A stretch of 52,383 nt of DNA from Condylostoma magnum (taxonomy: Eukaryota; Ciliophora; Heterotrichea; Heterotrichida; Condylostomatidae). The position numbers were made by a program, and so were the translations under genes. The stretch is from positions 36,664 through 89,046 of the forward strand of contig CAKKTI010000038.1 of the NCBI GenBank assembly GCA_920105805.1, in the 5' to 3' direction. How positions within the stretch are numbered: position 1 is the stretch's first letter; each line of letters opens with the position of its first letter. Positions 12,269 to 23,845 of this stretch are shown piece by piece. The notes under the pieces are model-generated. The model ran no database searches and was not told the origin of the DNA. It saw only the letters and a program-made list of their open reading frames with translations.

Positions 12269-12562
12269 GTATTCTAGATTTGTAATTGTTTATGGAAGGT
12301 TGAAAATGGTTTTATGAATAACTAGAATTATCATGAAATCTTGTGCTTGTTTATATGTAATTGTGAACTGTTTAATGGGATTTCAGAGGTAGTTTAATTT
12401 GTGTATATTAAGCGTTTATTAGAAAATTTTAATTATGTTTGATTTATATGATTGTATTATTTAAAAGTAGAATAATACTGATTACCTAGGTCACAACTCT
12501 AATCATATAAAAAAATAATTTGTTGGTTAATGTTTATTCACCCATTTTCCTAATTTATTAAA
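12269..12562. other. Intergenic, AT-rich
   Basis: 294 nt between the Rab stop and the first methyltransferase start. No convincing frame or RNA is seen. Its last 20 nt (TTTTCCTAATTTATTAAA) are nearly repeated before the second methyltransferase (TTTTCTAAATTTATAAAA), which suggests a duplicated promoter-proximal element. Confidence 0.6.
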
Positions 12563-13564
12563 ATGCTTAACTTGGCGAACAAACTTTTAAGCAGAAGATC
12601 ATTTGCTTAAGTGACTAAGGATTATGATAACATACTAACCTTTTAGTTTAAGCAAAGTCAGTAGAATTAAAGCTGGATTGAGGCAATACTCTCTGATTTA
12701 TAAGGTTAAAATACAGAATTAAATGTTGCTGATTTCGGTTGTGCATCTGGAGTAAATTCATTTGTAGCAATGAATCAACCTTTTACAACTTACTTTGACA
12801 ACGGAGGTAAAAACATCAATTACTATTTCCTCGATTTACCAACTAACAACTGAACTTATCTATACGAAAATTTGTAATAAGACTAGAATTCAATAGGAAA
12901 ACTGGAAAAAGTTTAAACATTTTTTAAATACGGAACGAATCATGGTCAAAATTTCCGTAATGATTTTCTGCACTTTGCTTATGCAGCCTAATCTTTCCAT
13001 TACTTACCAATGGACTAACGATGGCCTATCAATAACATGAATTAGGAAAACTTTTTAGAGAAACAGAGGTTAATAAATAGAGAGATATTCAAAAATATAA
13101 TCTAATAAAGAGCAAATGAACTATAAAAGGGAGGCAGATTATTATTTAGTAGTGGAATGATATCAAATTCAGGCTAGTTCATATTTAATGAGTATTTATA
13201 AGAACTATTAAAGGATGGGTTGATAACAAACGAAGAAATAGATAAACCTAAAAGTGTTTTTATGCATGTGTAAGCTAAAGATATTTTGGAGGTAATTAGT
13301 GAAGTAGAAGGCATTCAAATTAAAAATTATATGGTTTAAACCTACTAAGAATCTGGACTTACAAAGGAGTTAATTATACCAGGATTGGCTCCTTTAATGA
13401 ATTTTATAATAACTGAAAATGAAATTGAAGATGCGAATAGATTATAAAGAATAAGAGAATCTAGCTATCATCATTTGGATAATGCATGACATAAGCTAGA
13501 TGACTAATAACCAACTTAACCTGATTAGGAAGTTTATATTTTAGTTGATGTTGAAGCTCTTTAG
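12563..13564 (+). CDS. SABATH-type carboxyl methyltransferase, copy 1
   Basis: 333 residues. A class I AdoMet-dependent methyltransferase resembling the SABATH family (Pfam Methyltransf_7), whose known members methylate carboxyl or nitrogen groups of small molecules such as salicylate, mostly in plants. Motif I is VADFGCASGVNSF (about 55-67), comparable to the DLGCSSGPN form. NYYFLDLPTNNW matches the LNDLPxNDFN region. FAYAAQSFHYLPM matches the SSYSLHWLS segment. ANELQKGGRLLF matches the late GGRMV strand. The final codon is taken as TAG at 13562, because copy 2 has TAG at exactly the same codon and the two diverge afterwards. The substrate is unknown. It stands alone with long AT-rich flanks, unlike most genes here. 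Confidence 0.82.
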
Positions 13565-14231
13565 TTAGAATAATTTGGGTATATTAATTCTTTTGTATTC
13601 TTTTTGGGGGAAACATCACAAATACTTTCCTTATATTGTTCTAGAAATAATAGTCAATTTACATTTTGCTAGTAGATTGGTTTAATGCTGTATCGATTCT
13701 TAATTAATAGATAGTTCCCTGAGTTATTAAATGGCTAAATAATTCAAAATTCTTAATTATCTGATATATTTCTCCGTATTCCTTAGTTTGCAATTTACAT
13801 AAAATAATCTCAAATATTTTTACACAAGTTTTATGCTAACTTTATATTAGTTTTTCTTATTTATATTGTTTATGTAGTAACTCCGAACTCTTTTAAGGTT
13901 ATTGGGTATAATATATTATTATTTCCTATCTAAATAATCCATACTTAATTATTATCTTTATGCAAAAGGAATTATACATATCAGCGTATATATGATATTT
14001 ATTTGTTATCATCCACTATTAAAAGAGATTTTTATCCCTTTCACTCAATATTTTATATACATTCTAAAATTACATATAAATTATACATTAAGTGCTTATA
14101 ATATTAATTCTAATTATTAATCTTCCTTTATTTATTGATCTCATAAACAATAGTTTTAATAAACTAGTACTAAAATCATACTCAAGCTACTATATAATTA
14201 GAAATAGTGACTATTTTCTAAATTTATAAAA
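13565..14231. other. Intergenic spacer between methyltransferase copies
   Basis: 667 nt, strongly AT-rich. The first ~20 nt after the TAG still resemble the sequence after copy 2, consistent with a shared duplicated 3' flank. The remainder shows no homology to a known gene and no tRNA. The frame following copy 1 is open under the ambiguous code, but its composition is that of spacer. Confidence 0.6.
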
Positions 14232-15233
14232 ATGTTGCACTTGGTGAACAAATTATTTGGAAGAAGATCATTTGCCTAGGTTACAAATGATTATGATAAA
14301 TTCTTAAACTTCTAGTTGAAACAAAGCTAACAAAATCAAAGCTGAATTTAAACAATATTATCTGATCTGTAAGTGGATAGCAATCAATTGAATGTTGCTG
14401 ACTTTGGTTGTGCATCTTGGGCAAATTCATTTGTAGCTATGAATAAACCTTTTAAGAGTTACTTTGAAAACGGAGGTAAAAACATCAATTACTATTTTCT
14501 TGATTTGTTGGCCAACAACTGGGCTGAGGTGAAGGAAAATTTTAAATAAAACTAAAATTCAATAGGGAAATTGGACAAGGTTAAGACATTCTTTAAGTAT
14601 GGAAATAATGATACTTAAAATTTCCACAATGATTTTCTCCACTTTTCTTACGCAGCCTAATCTTTACACTACCTACCAATGAACTAACGATGGCCTATCA
14701 ATAATATAAATTAAGATAGCTTTTTAGAGAAACAGATGCTAATGAATAGGGAGTTATTGAAAAATATAATCTAAAAAAGAGTAAATGAACTATAAAAGGG
14801 AGGCAGATTGTTATTTATCAGTGGATTAGTAGCAGATTCAGCCTATTTGATAGCAAATCAATATTTATAAGAATTATTGAAGGATGGGTTGATAACGGAT
14901 GAGGAGATATGGAAGCCGAAATGCTTCTTTATGCATTTAAAAACTAAGGATGTTTTTGATGTAATTAATGCAGTAGAAGGCGCCTAAGTTAAGCATTATT
15001 TGGTTTAAACTTAGTAAGAAACTGGATTTACTAAGGAGTTATTTATACAAGGATTGGCTCCTTTAGTTAACTTTGTAATATCTGAGAATGAAATTGAAGA
15101 TAAGGCTAGATTATAAAAAATAAGAGAATATACCTATCAACATCTGAATAGTGTATGGTAAAGACTATATGAGCAGTAGCTAATCTCCCCTGATCAAGAG
15201 ATTCAAATTACAGTTGATATTGAAGTTATTTAG
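14232..15233 (+). CDS. SABATH-type carboxyl methyltransferase, copy 2
   Basis: 333 residues, the same length as copy 1 and very similar along its whole length (for example RRSFAQVT, NGGKNINYYFLDL, QRWPINN). It is a tandem duplicate of the upstream gene. All SABATH landmarks are present, but motif I reads DFGCASWAN instead of DFGCASGVN: the glycine at residue 63 is a tryptophan (TGG, an ordinary codon). That position lies in the AdoMet-binding loop, so cofactor binding may be altered or lost. Reading frame and length are intact, so it is not an obvious pseudogene. The TAG end at 15231-15233 is at the same codon as in copy 1. Substrate divergence between copies is a reasonable inference. Confidence 0.82.
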
Positions 15234-15749
15234 TTAGGATTTTTTAGTATATGCATGCTTATTTTTTTATTATATAATGTGATGCTATTTTTCATCTATA
15301 TTGAATTTGTAAATATAAAATTTACTTATACTTTTAGAATATTAAAATGTTAACTTTGAGTAATAGTTATGAAGAAGATATGCCGAAATAATGTAGCTGA
15401 GAAATTATTAGAAACTAAGCTAAAGAGTCTCTTTGGTATATGATAATAAATATGCTAAGGATTAATAATTGTTTATTTAGAATTCACTTATTTGGGAATT
15501 TATAGTATAACTAAAACTATTTCAGTATAAAATGATATATTATAAATAAGTAAGAGATCAATTACTTCATTACTTTATACATATAATTAGTGATTGTCAA
15601 TACTATAAATACCTTGGATTTGCTAATTTAAAATTCCTACCAACATTTTAACAACACAATTAATATATACTATTTATGATATTTCATATTTAACGAACAA
15701 TTAGACATAACGAACAATATTACTATACTTGCTACTACTGAGTTAAATT
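15234..15749. other. Intergenic, AT-rich
   Basis: 516 nt between the second methyltransferase and the SKP1-like stop. I see no supported gene. A short ATG-led stretch at 15347 (MLTLSNS) faintly recalls the methyltransferase N-terminus but does not continue. Confidence 0.55.
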
Positions 15750-16136
15750 TTACTGCTTACCGAAATTAATCGTCTTTATTTTAGCCTTGAGTAGAGTAAT
15801 CAGAGGCCATATTAATAAGAACTTAGCTGCTTACAGTAATTCTTATAATTCATAATCTTCTAAGTCCACATAGGCTGCATCTCATTCTGTAACGAAATCT
15901 TCTATTCTGTCTGATATAATTTATTTAGGTATCGGAGTAAGATGATTCTCTGAGTAGTGATTGCAAAACTGCATAGCTTTATTTAATACTTCTTTTCTAA
16001 TATTAGGGAAATGAAAGCAATCATTTGCTTCTATTTATTAATTTTTATCAAGAATATATTAGGATTAGAAAGCTATTTACTAGTCAATAACTACTATTTC
16101 TCCTTCTTATGTCATAGCTTGTATTACAGATGACAT
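15750..16136 (-). CDS. SKP1: SKP1-like protein lacking the usual C-terminus
   Basis: 128 residues. SKP1 is the adaptor that joins F-box proteins to cullin in SCF ubiquitin ligases. The BTB/POZ-fold part is clear: MTQEGEIVVIDQQIAFQS, FPNIRKEVLNKAMQFC, VTEWDAAYVDLEDYELQELL, QAAKFLLIWPLITLLKAKI, INFGKQ. The Trp of EWDAAY is TGA. The usual ~35-residue C-terminal part (KTPEEIRKTF... ending near WC), which contacts the F-box, is not present before the TAA at 15752-15750. Reading through that TAA gives nothing like it. So this is either a short paralogue, an exon-split gene or a decaying copy. It is divergent from the gene at 16216 with a 79 nt gap. Confidence 0.78.
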
Positions 16137-16215
16137 TTTAATTATTTTGTAATTGTCTAACTATATTAATTATCCTTATAACACAACCTATAATAACCAA
16201 TTAGTATTATTAAAT

Positions 16216-17169
16216 ATGAGCAATTTCATATCATGGTAAAAGTCCTAATCATCTCCCAGTGTATTTGACAGACTTTATAACGACTCAAAATAAAAAAAAC
16301 TATCTTTTACAGCCTAAGAAGATAACTTACCTTAAGGTATATCCCAGCGTAACCATATAAACTTGATCAAGTCCTAACAAACTGTTTTATAAAACAAGCC
16401 TACAATTAACGAAAACTCTAAAAGAATCCTCAAGGAAAGAAGCCTTAGAATCCTTCAACAGCGCTCAATTTCCTAAGGCCTGAGTCCTCCTAATAGTCTG
16501 GTCAAAACTTTCTCGCAAGCTGGCTCTGATTTTGATCAAACTCCCCGAAACATAAGTGCACTTATAACAGATTATGGTATACGCTAATCTTATCCTCATC
16601 GATCCTAAAGCGTTGATTTAGACGAAAAATCAATCAGTAAAGTCTAATTCAAATCAACAAACAGATTCATTAACGCTTTAAGATAACATAAATCTAAGCC
16701 AACTCATTAAAAGTTATCAATAGAGGAAAGGCTTAACCAATGAAATGAGCAAAAAAATTAAAAAATTGAAAGATAGAGAAGTGAAAGCGCATCAAGATAG
16801 TAAAGCTAATGCACTTTTAAGCCAAAACTGTACAAAAAGGGATTCAAAAGTAGCAGTTTGATTATGTAAAACGAGTCTCCTAGAAGCTCGTACAAGTAAT
16901 AATACAGGTCAAGATTTTAACCCAGTACACCTTAATACTAAAGTAAAGAAACATCCCCTTCTACCAACTACTTGCATGAACACTCCTCAGCAAAACAAGC
17001 AAACTATAAAATATACAGCCCATTATCCCCAGCCTACCAATAAATAACAAACCCTAAAGGATAATACCCCAGCATCATATCAAAGCACATTCCTAAAAGA
17101 CGTAAGAGAGTAGTGCATAGTAGATCCAAAAGACTTACAAGTTATACAAAATTTAGCTAGATAATTTAA
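16216..17169 (+). CDS. Basic Ser/Gln-rich CTF-motif protein
   Basis: 317 residues, not a named family. It is Ser-, Gln- and Arg-rich with a central helix (SIEERLNQWNEQKNQKIERQ) followed by the motif SQCTFKPKLYKK, the same C-T-F-x-P form as in the gene at 1109. The C-terminal part is Ser/Tyr/Pro-rich, and a basic cluster (IPKRRKRVVHSRSKR) near the end could be a nuclear or microtubule-binding signal. The frame was chosen over the two other open frames because it alone gives the motif and ordered helices. It ends at TAA 17167-17169. The MON2 start codon begins after just one base (TAAAATG), an exceptionally tight junction. Confidence 0.72.
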
Positions 17170-17170
17170 A

Positions 17171-20100
17171 ATGAGTATAGGAGGACACATAGACTCAGAG
17201 CTAAAGCAAATTATACTAGAATCTAAAAAACGTCATCCGGAGATCTCTCAACTAGCCTAAAGAATCCAAAGTGCTACGCAATCTAGCCAAAACCTGCCAA
17301 TTTAGGAAATTTTGAAATTGGCATCCCAGATACTGCATTGCTAGAATTTGAAACTGCACTCATATGCAGTAGCGATGATTCACAAAATCTTAAGTATATA
17401 GCTACAGTTGTCCTTGAGCAATCGCAGTAGATCCAATCTTGTTGACGGGGTAGCAGTGCTTAATATCTTAGAGTTTTTATTAAACCTAGCCAAGATAAGT
17501 CAGGATGAGTCTATTTTAATCAGGATAATGCAGGCAACTATGCTTATACTGAATCCTTTAACTTTGATTCTTACATAGGATTTAGTAACGGAGATGTGGA
17601 AGCTGTGTATTTTGCTGTATAACAATAGGAGCTAAGTTGTGTATAATACAGCCAGTGCTACGTTGAGGCAGTTGATTTCAGTTGCTACTGATAAGCTGTA
17701 AGAGTTCTATTGTGAGTCAATACAGGAATCTGTTCAGGCTTAGTCGGTGTATAACTCTACTACTAAAATAGTTTAGTACTTGATTGAAATGTGCAATGGA
17801 TCGCATTCTATTTGGAAGGGAGATCCAGCTAAAATGAAGTAAGAAGGACTTGATTTAATGGTCTAATTGATTTAATCTATTGAAACTGTTATAATGAATA
17901 TACCAGAAATGCAGAAATTGATATGCAGCTAAATGGAGAATATTTTACCGTAGATTATCAATAGCAATGCTGAGTTTTATATAAGAACTAAGGCCGTTTA
18001 GTGTGTAATGCTCATAATTTTAATCTCGAAGAATTCAGGAGAGTTTCTAGATATGGTGTTAAACTTGGTTAATAGTAATAGTCTTAGTTAGCAGGAAACT
18101 TTCATAATGCTTGAAGGTTTAACTAAGTTAATGTAAATTCCAAGTATTATAAGACAGATGTATAAGAAAAATGGACAGTTAAGGAATGTTTTAGACTGTT
18201 TAGTGCATATTTTGTAATAGAGTTATGGATTATAGGAAAATCACGATACTAAAAATGCTAAAAGTGCAGTAAAAATAATTGCAGATTTAGTATATAAAAT
18301 GATCGAAAGTATTAACACCCTAGTTGAAACTGCTGATCTAATTTTAGGGGAATTTGCTGTATTTCCGTTAACCAAACCTTAAATGAAATGTGATTGAATT
18401 ATTGAAAATATACAAGAGAAAGTATTGCAGATTATAAGCATTATTGTTAGTAACTGTCAGGATGAAGCTTTAATGCAAATTGTTTTAAATATTTATCAAA
18501 GCATCATTAACCTATCAGGCACAATTGGGCTAAAATCCACTAGAGAAAAGTTTTTGGACTCTTTGACAAATTTTTGTGTTCCTAATGGTGCTACTCTTTT
18601 ACATTCCAAGAACATTTATAGCTGTAAAACCCTTTTTAATATTGCTCATTGTCTTAACGATACCTTTGATTACAAAAGTTGGCATAAAATACTAGAAACT
18701 TTATATAGATTAGACTTTCTACTGAAAAGTAACTAGGTTGATAGTGGCTATTCCTCTGATATACAAATACTAACATCTGCTATGGACTCCTTGTTTGCAC
18801 ATACCTACAGCCTTAGAGATACTATTCTATTAGACCTTTTACAAGCATTGGGATAAATAACATTAGAAAATATAGAAAACTTGCTAACATCGTAGAAGAA
18901 TAACTCAAATTTTCACATTTTTGGACTAGAAAAAATTGTCATAATAACCTAGGCAAATATATCTAGACTCAAATTATTCTGGGAAATAATTTCACCTTAC
19001 TTAGACTGTATATGCATCTCTAAAAATAAGTAAATAAGATTACTAGGAATTACTAATTTAGAACAAGTTGTCATTAAAGCTTTTAAGTACTGACATCAAC
19101 AGGATTCTGAAAAATGAGAGAACTGGTAACAAAATATACTATAACTCATAACAAATCTAATAAATGTAAGCTATGACGGATCCCACGAAGCAGCAGTTGA
19201 CCTAATTTTAAACTTTTTGAAGTCATGTGGCTAAACTCTTAATAAGAAAGGGTGGAATATAATCCTAAGCATCTTATCAGTAGTCAACTGTGAAAAACAA
19301 ACAAACCTATTCAAATCAGTGGAGTTAATAGTATACGACTACCTCTAAAACGAAAAATTACTTCATTCCCTAGACTTACTTCTAAAATCTATACAGAATC
19401 TAACAAATAATCAATCAGATTTAAACATATCCTTAGGAACAGTTGATGTGTATCTTAAACTTACAGAGTACTTAGGAAGACAAGGAACTGGATACGATGA
19501 TCTATGGTAATAAATTCTATAGGAACTTTGCTAATTAGGCGGTGACTCTCGGCCAGAGGTACGGCACAGTGCAATTTAGTATATTTACATGGCCTTAACA
19601 ACAAGCGGGTCCTGCCTGTCTCCTTAAACCTGATAAAACATAATGTAAAATATAATTCTTTACCTCCTGTAAAAAGTATCGGCTAATTACTTCAGCAACG
19701 CTACCATTACGCCAGAAGTACCTGTATTAGAGGCTCCTCATTTCGGAGGAAATTAATAAGAAGAGTAACCAGCACGGCGTGGTAGAAAAAACCTGTAAAT
19801 TTCTATACCGACTGTGGCTTATCCAATTGTATCAGAAACGCCTAAATTTGGTAGTAAAGACTTTAGCACATCTAAGGATGATAAAATTTTAGTACATCAT
19901 AGCATAGACACACTAGAGAAGCAGTGGGAGGAAACTTATCATATTTTTACTTAAAACATAGGAAAGCTTTTCAGAACTTATATGGTTAACCTAGATTCCA
20001 CCAAAACTGAAATGCTGTAGTAACCTGATGTGAAAAGAACATGGGATATATTAGTACTAAGGCTGAAGGAAGGTATTCATAACGGTACTACTAATATAAT

Positions 20101-21424
20101 AATAGCCGTGCTAAAGGCTTCTAAAGAGCTATTACAGTGTCCTATGGTAAGTGATCTTCTTTATTCCAAGTGGGACTCATCGTGAGAGTTGTTTAGCTCC
20201 CTTTGCAATAGACTATAAGTAAGTACTATTAGTATTCCTTAGAAACTGATATAACTTATATTAGAGAACCTAAGCTAGATATTTTAAAGCAAAAGCAAGG
20301 AAATCTACAACGTCAAATGCATGTCTGAGGTGTTCTAGATACTGAAATTATTACTAGAATCTTGCAAGTAAGATTAAAGACTAGGCTTAAACTGCAAACT
20401 TTTACCAGAAGAACGTGAAATTTTTGACTTTTTAGAATCCTTGCCCAAATGAATACTAGAGAACGATGGGAGAATGGAGGTTTACCTCAGTTTTATATTC
20501 GACCATGCTAAATACAACTAATAAGACATCCACACAGATGCCACAGTCAGACGAGTTTTGAGCTTATTAATCAGCATATCCTAAACTTACCTAATAGCTT
20601 TAAGGCCAGTGTAGAAATCCCTGATACAAATATACAAAGATTTAATGCTTGCAAGATATGAGGAGCAAACTTACCTATTAATGAACGTGTCTAGTAAGGG
20701 AAATGACCCTTTATGGTACTACGCCGCAGATTCGTTTAAACAACTGCTTCCAAATATACTAGAACTCGATATATGAGACGAGGTTATAGAGCTGCTAGAG
20801 AAGCTATTAATACCAGGAGAGGAGCTACTGTCTAGTCTTAGAAGGAACAATTTAGATGTAATGCTGAAAGCAGCTGAAACTGTCGATATTTCATTGGTAG
20901 AACTGATAAAAGTGCATATTATGCCGTTTTCTGTGACATTATCTGAAGATTTTCAGACACGCTTGATAAATTTGTTAGACTAAGGTTGTATTAATCATTA
21001 TAGGTAGTTACATAGTAAGGAAATTTCAATGGAGAACTCATTTTCTACTGCTTGTTTATCCGGGTTGTTTGAGTTGTCAAAAATTGATGATTAGAAAGAC
21101 TATGATACACAGTTTCAGATAGCCAGGAAAACAACACCTATAATGATTGAAAGATGCAAGGATTTATTACAGAGGTTTATAGAGGAGGATAAAACTTATG
21201 GGAAAATGCCCTTGCATAAAGGGAGAATAGTAGAATTGATGGAAATTCTTAAAAACTTGAGAGAATTAGAAATAAACGACGGAATTTTACCAAGACCCGG
21301 CAAAAAATCCCACCTGATCGACCTTTTTCCCTAGCTTTGTGACTTAATAACAGCTAAGGAGTCTGAAATAAAAGAAATGCTAAAGTTAACTTTTCTAGAA
21401 CTAGCAGGGCAGTTTGCGTTATAA
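17171..21424 (+). CDS. MON2: MON2 homologue (Golgi/endosome traffic scaffold)
   Basis: 1417 residues in one frame; animal and fungal MON2 are about 1600-1700. MON2 is a large helical-repeat protein related to Sec7 Arf-GEFs but without a Sec7 domain, acting at the trans-Golgi and endosomes with flippase partners. Diagnostic segments are VYNTASATLRQL (about residue 157, matching the NTASATVRQL stretch), RPEVRHSAIQYIYM near 793 followed by the helix at WQNIMQN, and EKQWEETYHIF near 915 followed by GKLFRTY. The start chosen is the ATG at 17171, which gives an N-terminal DCB-like helix (HPEISQLAQRIQSA). The frame is also open upstream, but there another frame encodes the preceding gene. It ends TAA TGA, 15 nt from the convergent gene. 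The P4-ATPase at 31354 is of the class MON2 cooperates with in yeast, a link by knowledge, not sequence. Confidence 0.88.
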
Positions 21425-21439
21425 TGATTATTTAATCTA

Positions 21440-23281
21440 TTACCTTCTATACTTATTTAGCAATTGTTGCAATTTCTCCTTTTCCTGTAAAATCTTAGAG
21501 TGAGTGCTTTGCAGCTGCGATATATGATCCTGATAATTTACACTATTACTTACTTGCTCATCTGGCAAGTATTTTGATATAAATCCCTGTATTCTATTTT
21601 CCCAGTCTTACGATTTAGCAGTGTCTTGTTCCGATGACTCAGCTGCAGTTGTATCTGAAAGCACTAATTCCTACGGTCTGCTGAATCTTTCATCATTTGT
21701 GCTCTAATAGGAGGAATAAGAGGACCGCATGTTATATTCCTTGTTAACTTACTGTATTTTAGGCTGCTCTTCTACTTATTTAAGCTGAATTATACCAAAT
21801 CTGCCTACGTATGGATCAGGAATATCATTCATTGTTTTACTTTTTCTTATTGCCTAGCGCTGAGGTTACTCCTAAGGTTAATTAAACACTTTCTGGTATT
21901 CATTGAATGTTTTGGGAATATTAGTGTCTTTCGGGGAGTTTTCAACTGAGTTATATACATTTGCCTTTATTCTTACTGGAATTTGATCATTACTGATTTA
22001 AGCTTGTCTGGGGAAGCTAGATTTACTGTTTTATCTTTCAAGTTTCAAGGAGTCGTTGGAATTTGTTCTTTATAACTTACCCGTTGGAGTAGATGCTCTA
22101 AAACTGCTTGAAGAGCGATTTTAGTTATATTGGTTTGCAGGCAGGTTTCCGTACAACTACTCATAAAACCTCACTGCTTCCTTTAAGAAGTAAAGAACAG
22201 CTAGCATTACCCCGGAACTATCAACTCTTTTAATGCTCTCTTCAGTGATTTTATTCAAACGATCATTCACAATTCTCACAACTTTCATTGAAATTCTTCC
22301 GTTTTTGGTTTATTATGTAAATTTCCTTAGGTTTTGTACTATGTTTCCAGGTTTGATCAAGTTTTTCCTTGCAGTTTCCCATAATTTACTTGTAATAACC
22401 CTGGTATTTATGTTAATCTCAATCGTTTTATCAATGTCTGAAAACAGCACCAACAGGCACACAAACAACTCCTTGATTGTTTCACTGGGATTGATTTACC
22501 TATTCATATCCGTAAGCCTTCTAACTGTAATTTTTGCGATAATGGCTTATATTTACTTTTCCACAGCTGCTATTTAACTCCCGGAGTCTTCAATATCACT
22601 AAAATATACAGCAAATTTGTCCAAGCTTTCCTGCATTCCTTATGTTACATCTCTATGTGACTCTTAATCATACACATGATCTAAAACATCAGCACATAAT
22701 TAATACAGCTCCTAATTAACACACTTAACTTCCTCCAATGCAATTTCTGCCCCTTTCAACCTAATTAAAAGCGACTCAGTAAGTGTGCCAGCGATTTAAA
22801 CCTGTTAATAAGTTTCTTTAATCAATCTAACAATAAATAAATCAGTTTCCTTTGCTCTAAGAATCTAATTGAGCTACTGTGCCTGAGTAATCATCTACTA
22901 TACACTCCTTTACTCCGCATTCCTCTCTCTTTGGGTGCTCCTTATATTAGACTTGTTTCTGTTATTAAACTTCTAAGGACTTGCTAGTCTTTACTTCGGG
23001 GCTGAGGGACTCCTTATATCCTAGTTAGAACTAACAGATTTCCTGTCTTCCTTTTTCTATTTCAAAGCCTTAAATTAACTAGACTACAGACTAGATGTTA
23101 ATTAGTTCTTAGGGCGATTTGATCTCCCAATTGCCCTATTAAGCATACGTCGTCGTATTGAAGAATCATTTGACGCATTAGACTGGAAGCCTCCTTCACT
23201 GCAATTCGAGGAAAAATTATGCACTGATCCCTCCGCGCTGGAAATACTGTCCTAATTTAGGTAACTCATGTAACGAGACAT
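21440..23281 (-). CDS. 613-residue protein, largely disordered with a helical core
   Basis: No named family. Residues 1-120 are Ser/Arg/Asn-rich. Residues about 130-390 are helical and better ordered. One stretch (SKLWETARKNLIKPGNIVQN ... RVDSSGVMLAVLYFLKEAV) loosely recalls the repeat pattern next to the dynein heavy-chain stalk; this is weak. Residues 400-560 are low complexity. The last ~60 residues form a coiled coil (ISQLQSTHSKILQEKEKL). 614 codons from ATG to TAA are intact, followed by TAG. The convergent MON2 gene stops 15 nt away and the ankyrin gene upstream ends 20 nt before this start. Function is unknown. Confidence 0.7.
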
Positions 23282-23301
23282 TTTGATATTGAAAAATTTA
23301 A

Positions 23302-23811
23302 CTACAGGTAGCGCTTGTATATTTCAATCACTAGCGATTTCGGAAGCTTTTAGTGCTTAAACACACCCAGGCTGTGCTTGTGGGCGTAGATCAGGGATTT
23401 CCGGTTTTGTCAGTTTAAGGCTTGCTTTAAGGAGGTTTTTGTATCGCCTTCGGCTAGGTCTAAGGGAGTTAAGCCGCGCTCATCTTGCTAGTTTAGGTTT
23501 ATTTTCAGGTTTTGGAGCAAAAATTCTATTAGTTGCTTGTTTCCTGACATTGCACCCAAGTGAAGGAGATTACGGCTGAATGGGCCGTATAGCTCTGTAC
23601 TTAGGTCACGCTTTGACTTTAGGAATTAGTATTTTACTATATCTAAGGCGCCATTTTGTGTAGCTATCATTATTGATGAAATTTACTATGAAATTCTCTT
23701 TCTTTCCTCTAGATCTTGCTCTGATTATAGAAATTAACTTATGTCATACTAATCTACTGATGTCAGCTTACGACAGGGGGTAAGATCTTTTATAGGGAAT
23801 TAACGTTTCAT
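23302..23811 (-). CDS. Small ankyrin-repeat protein
   Basis: 169 residues. Two to three ankyrin repeats are visible at about residues 50-120: MIATQNGALDIVKYQFLKSK, then NLLHLGAMSGNKQLIEFLLQ, then DERGLTPLDLAEGD. These carry the LLHLGA/TPLDLA and GN..LIEFLL hallmarks. Ankyrin stacks mediate protein binding. The C-terminal 45 residues are basic and aromatic (KSLIYAHKHSLGVFKHQ). The start ATG was chosen because the frame upstream of the repeats stays open to it and not to another Met. It ends in TAG, 20 nt before the start of the next same-strand gene, and is divergent from the gene at 23846 with 34 nt between starts. The binding partner is unknown. Confidence 0.8.
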
Positions 23812-23845
23812 TTATAGTTATTTATAACTTTTTCTAAAATTCAAA

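Noticed and set aside
15347-15450. Remnant of a third SABATH methyltransferase
   Set aside because: Only ATTAAAATG and MLxLxN resemble the other copies; there is no continued similarity, so chance in AT-rich DNA is as likely.
16219-17170. N-terminal extension of MON2 in its own open frame
   Set aside because: That frame is open only because all stops are sense. The overlapping frame encodes a better-ordered protein with the CTF motif and ends exactly at the MON2 ATG.
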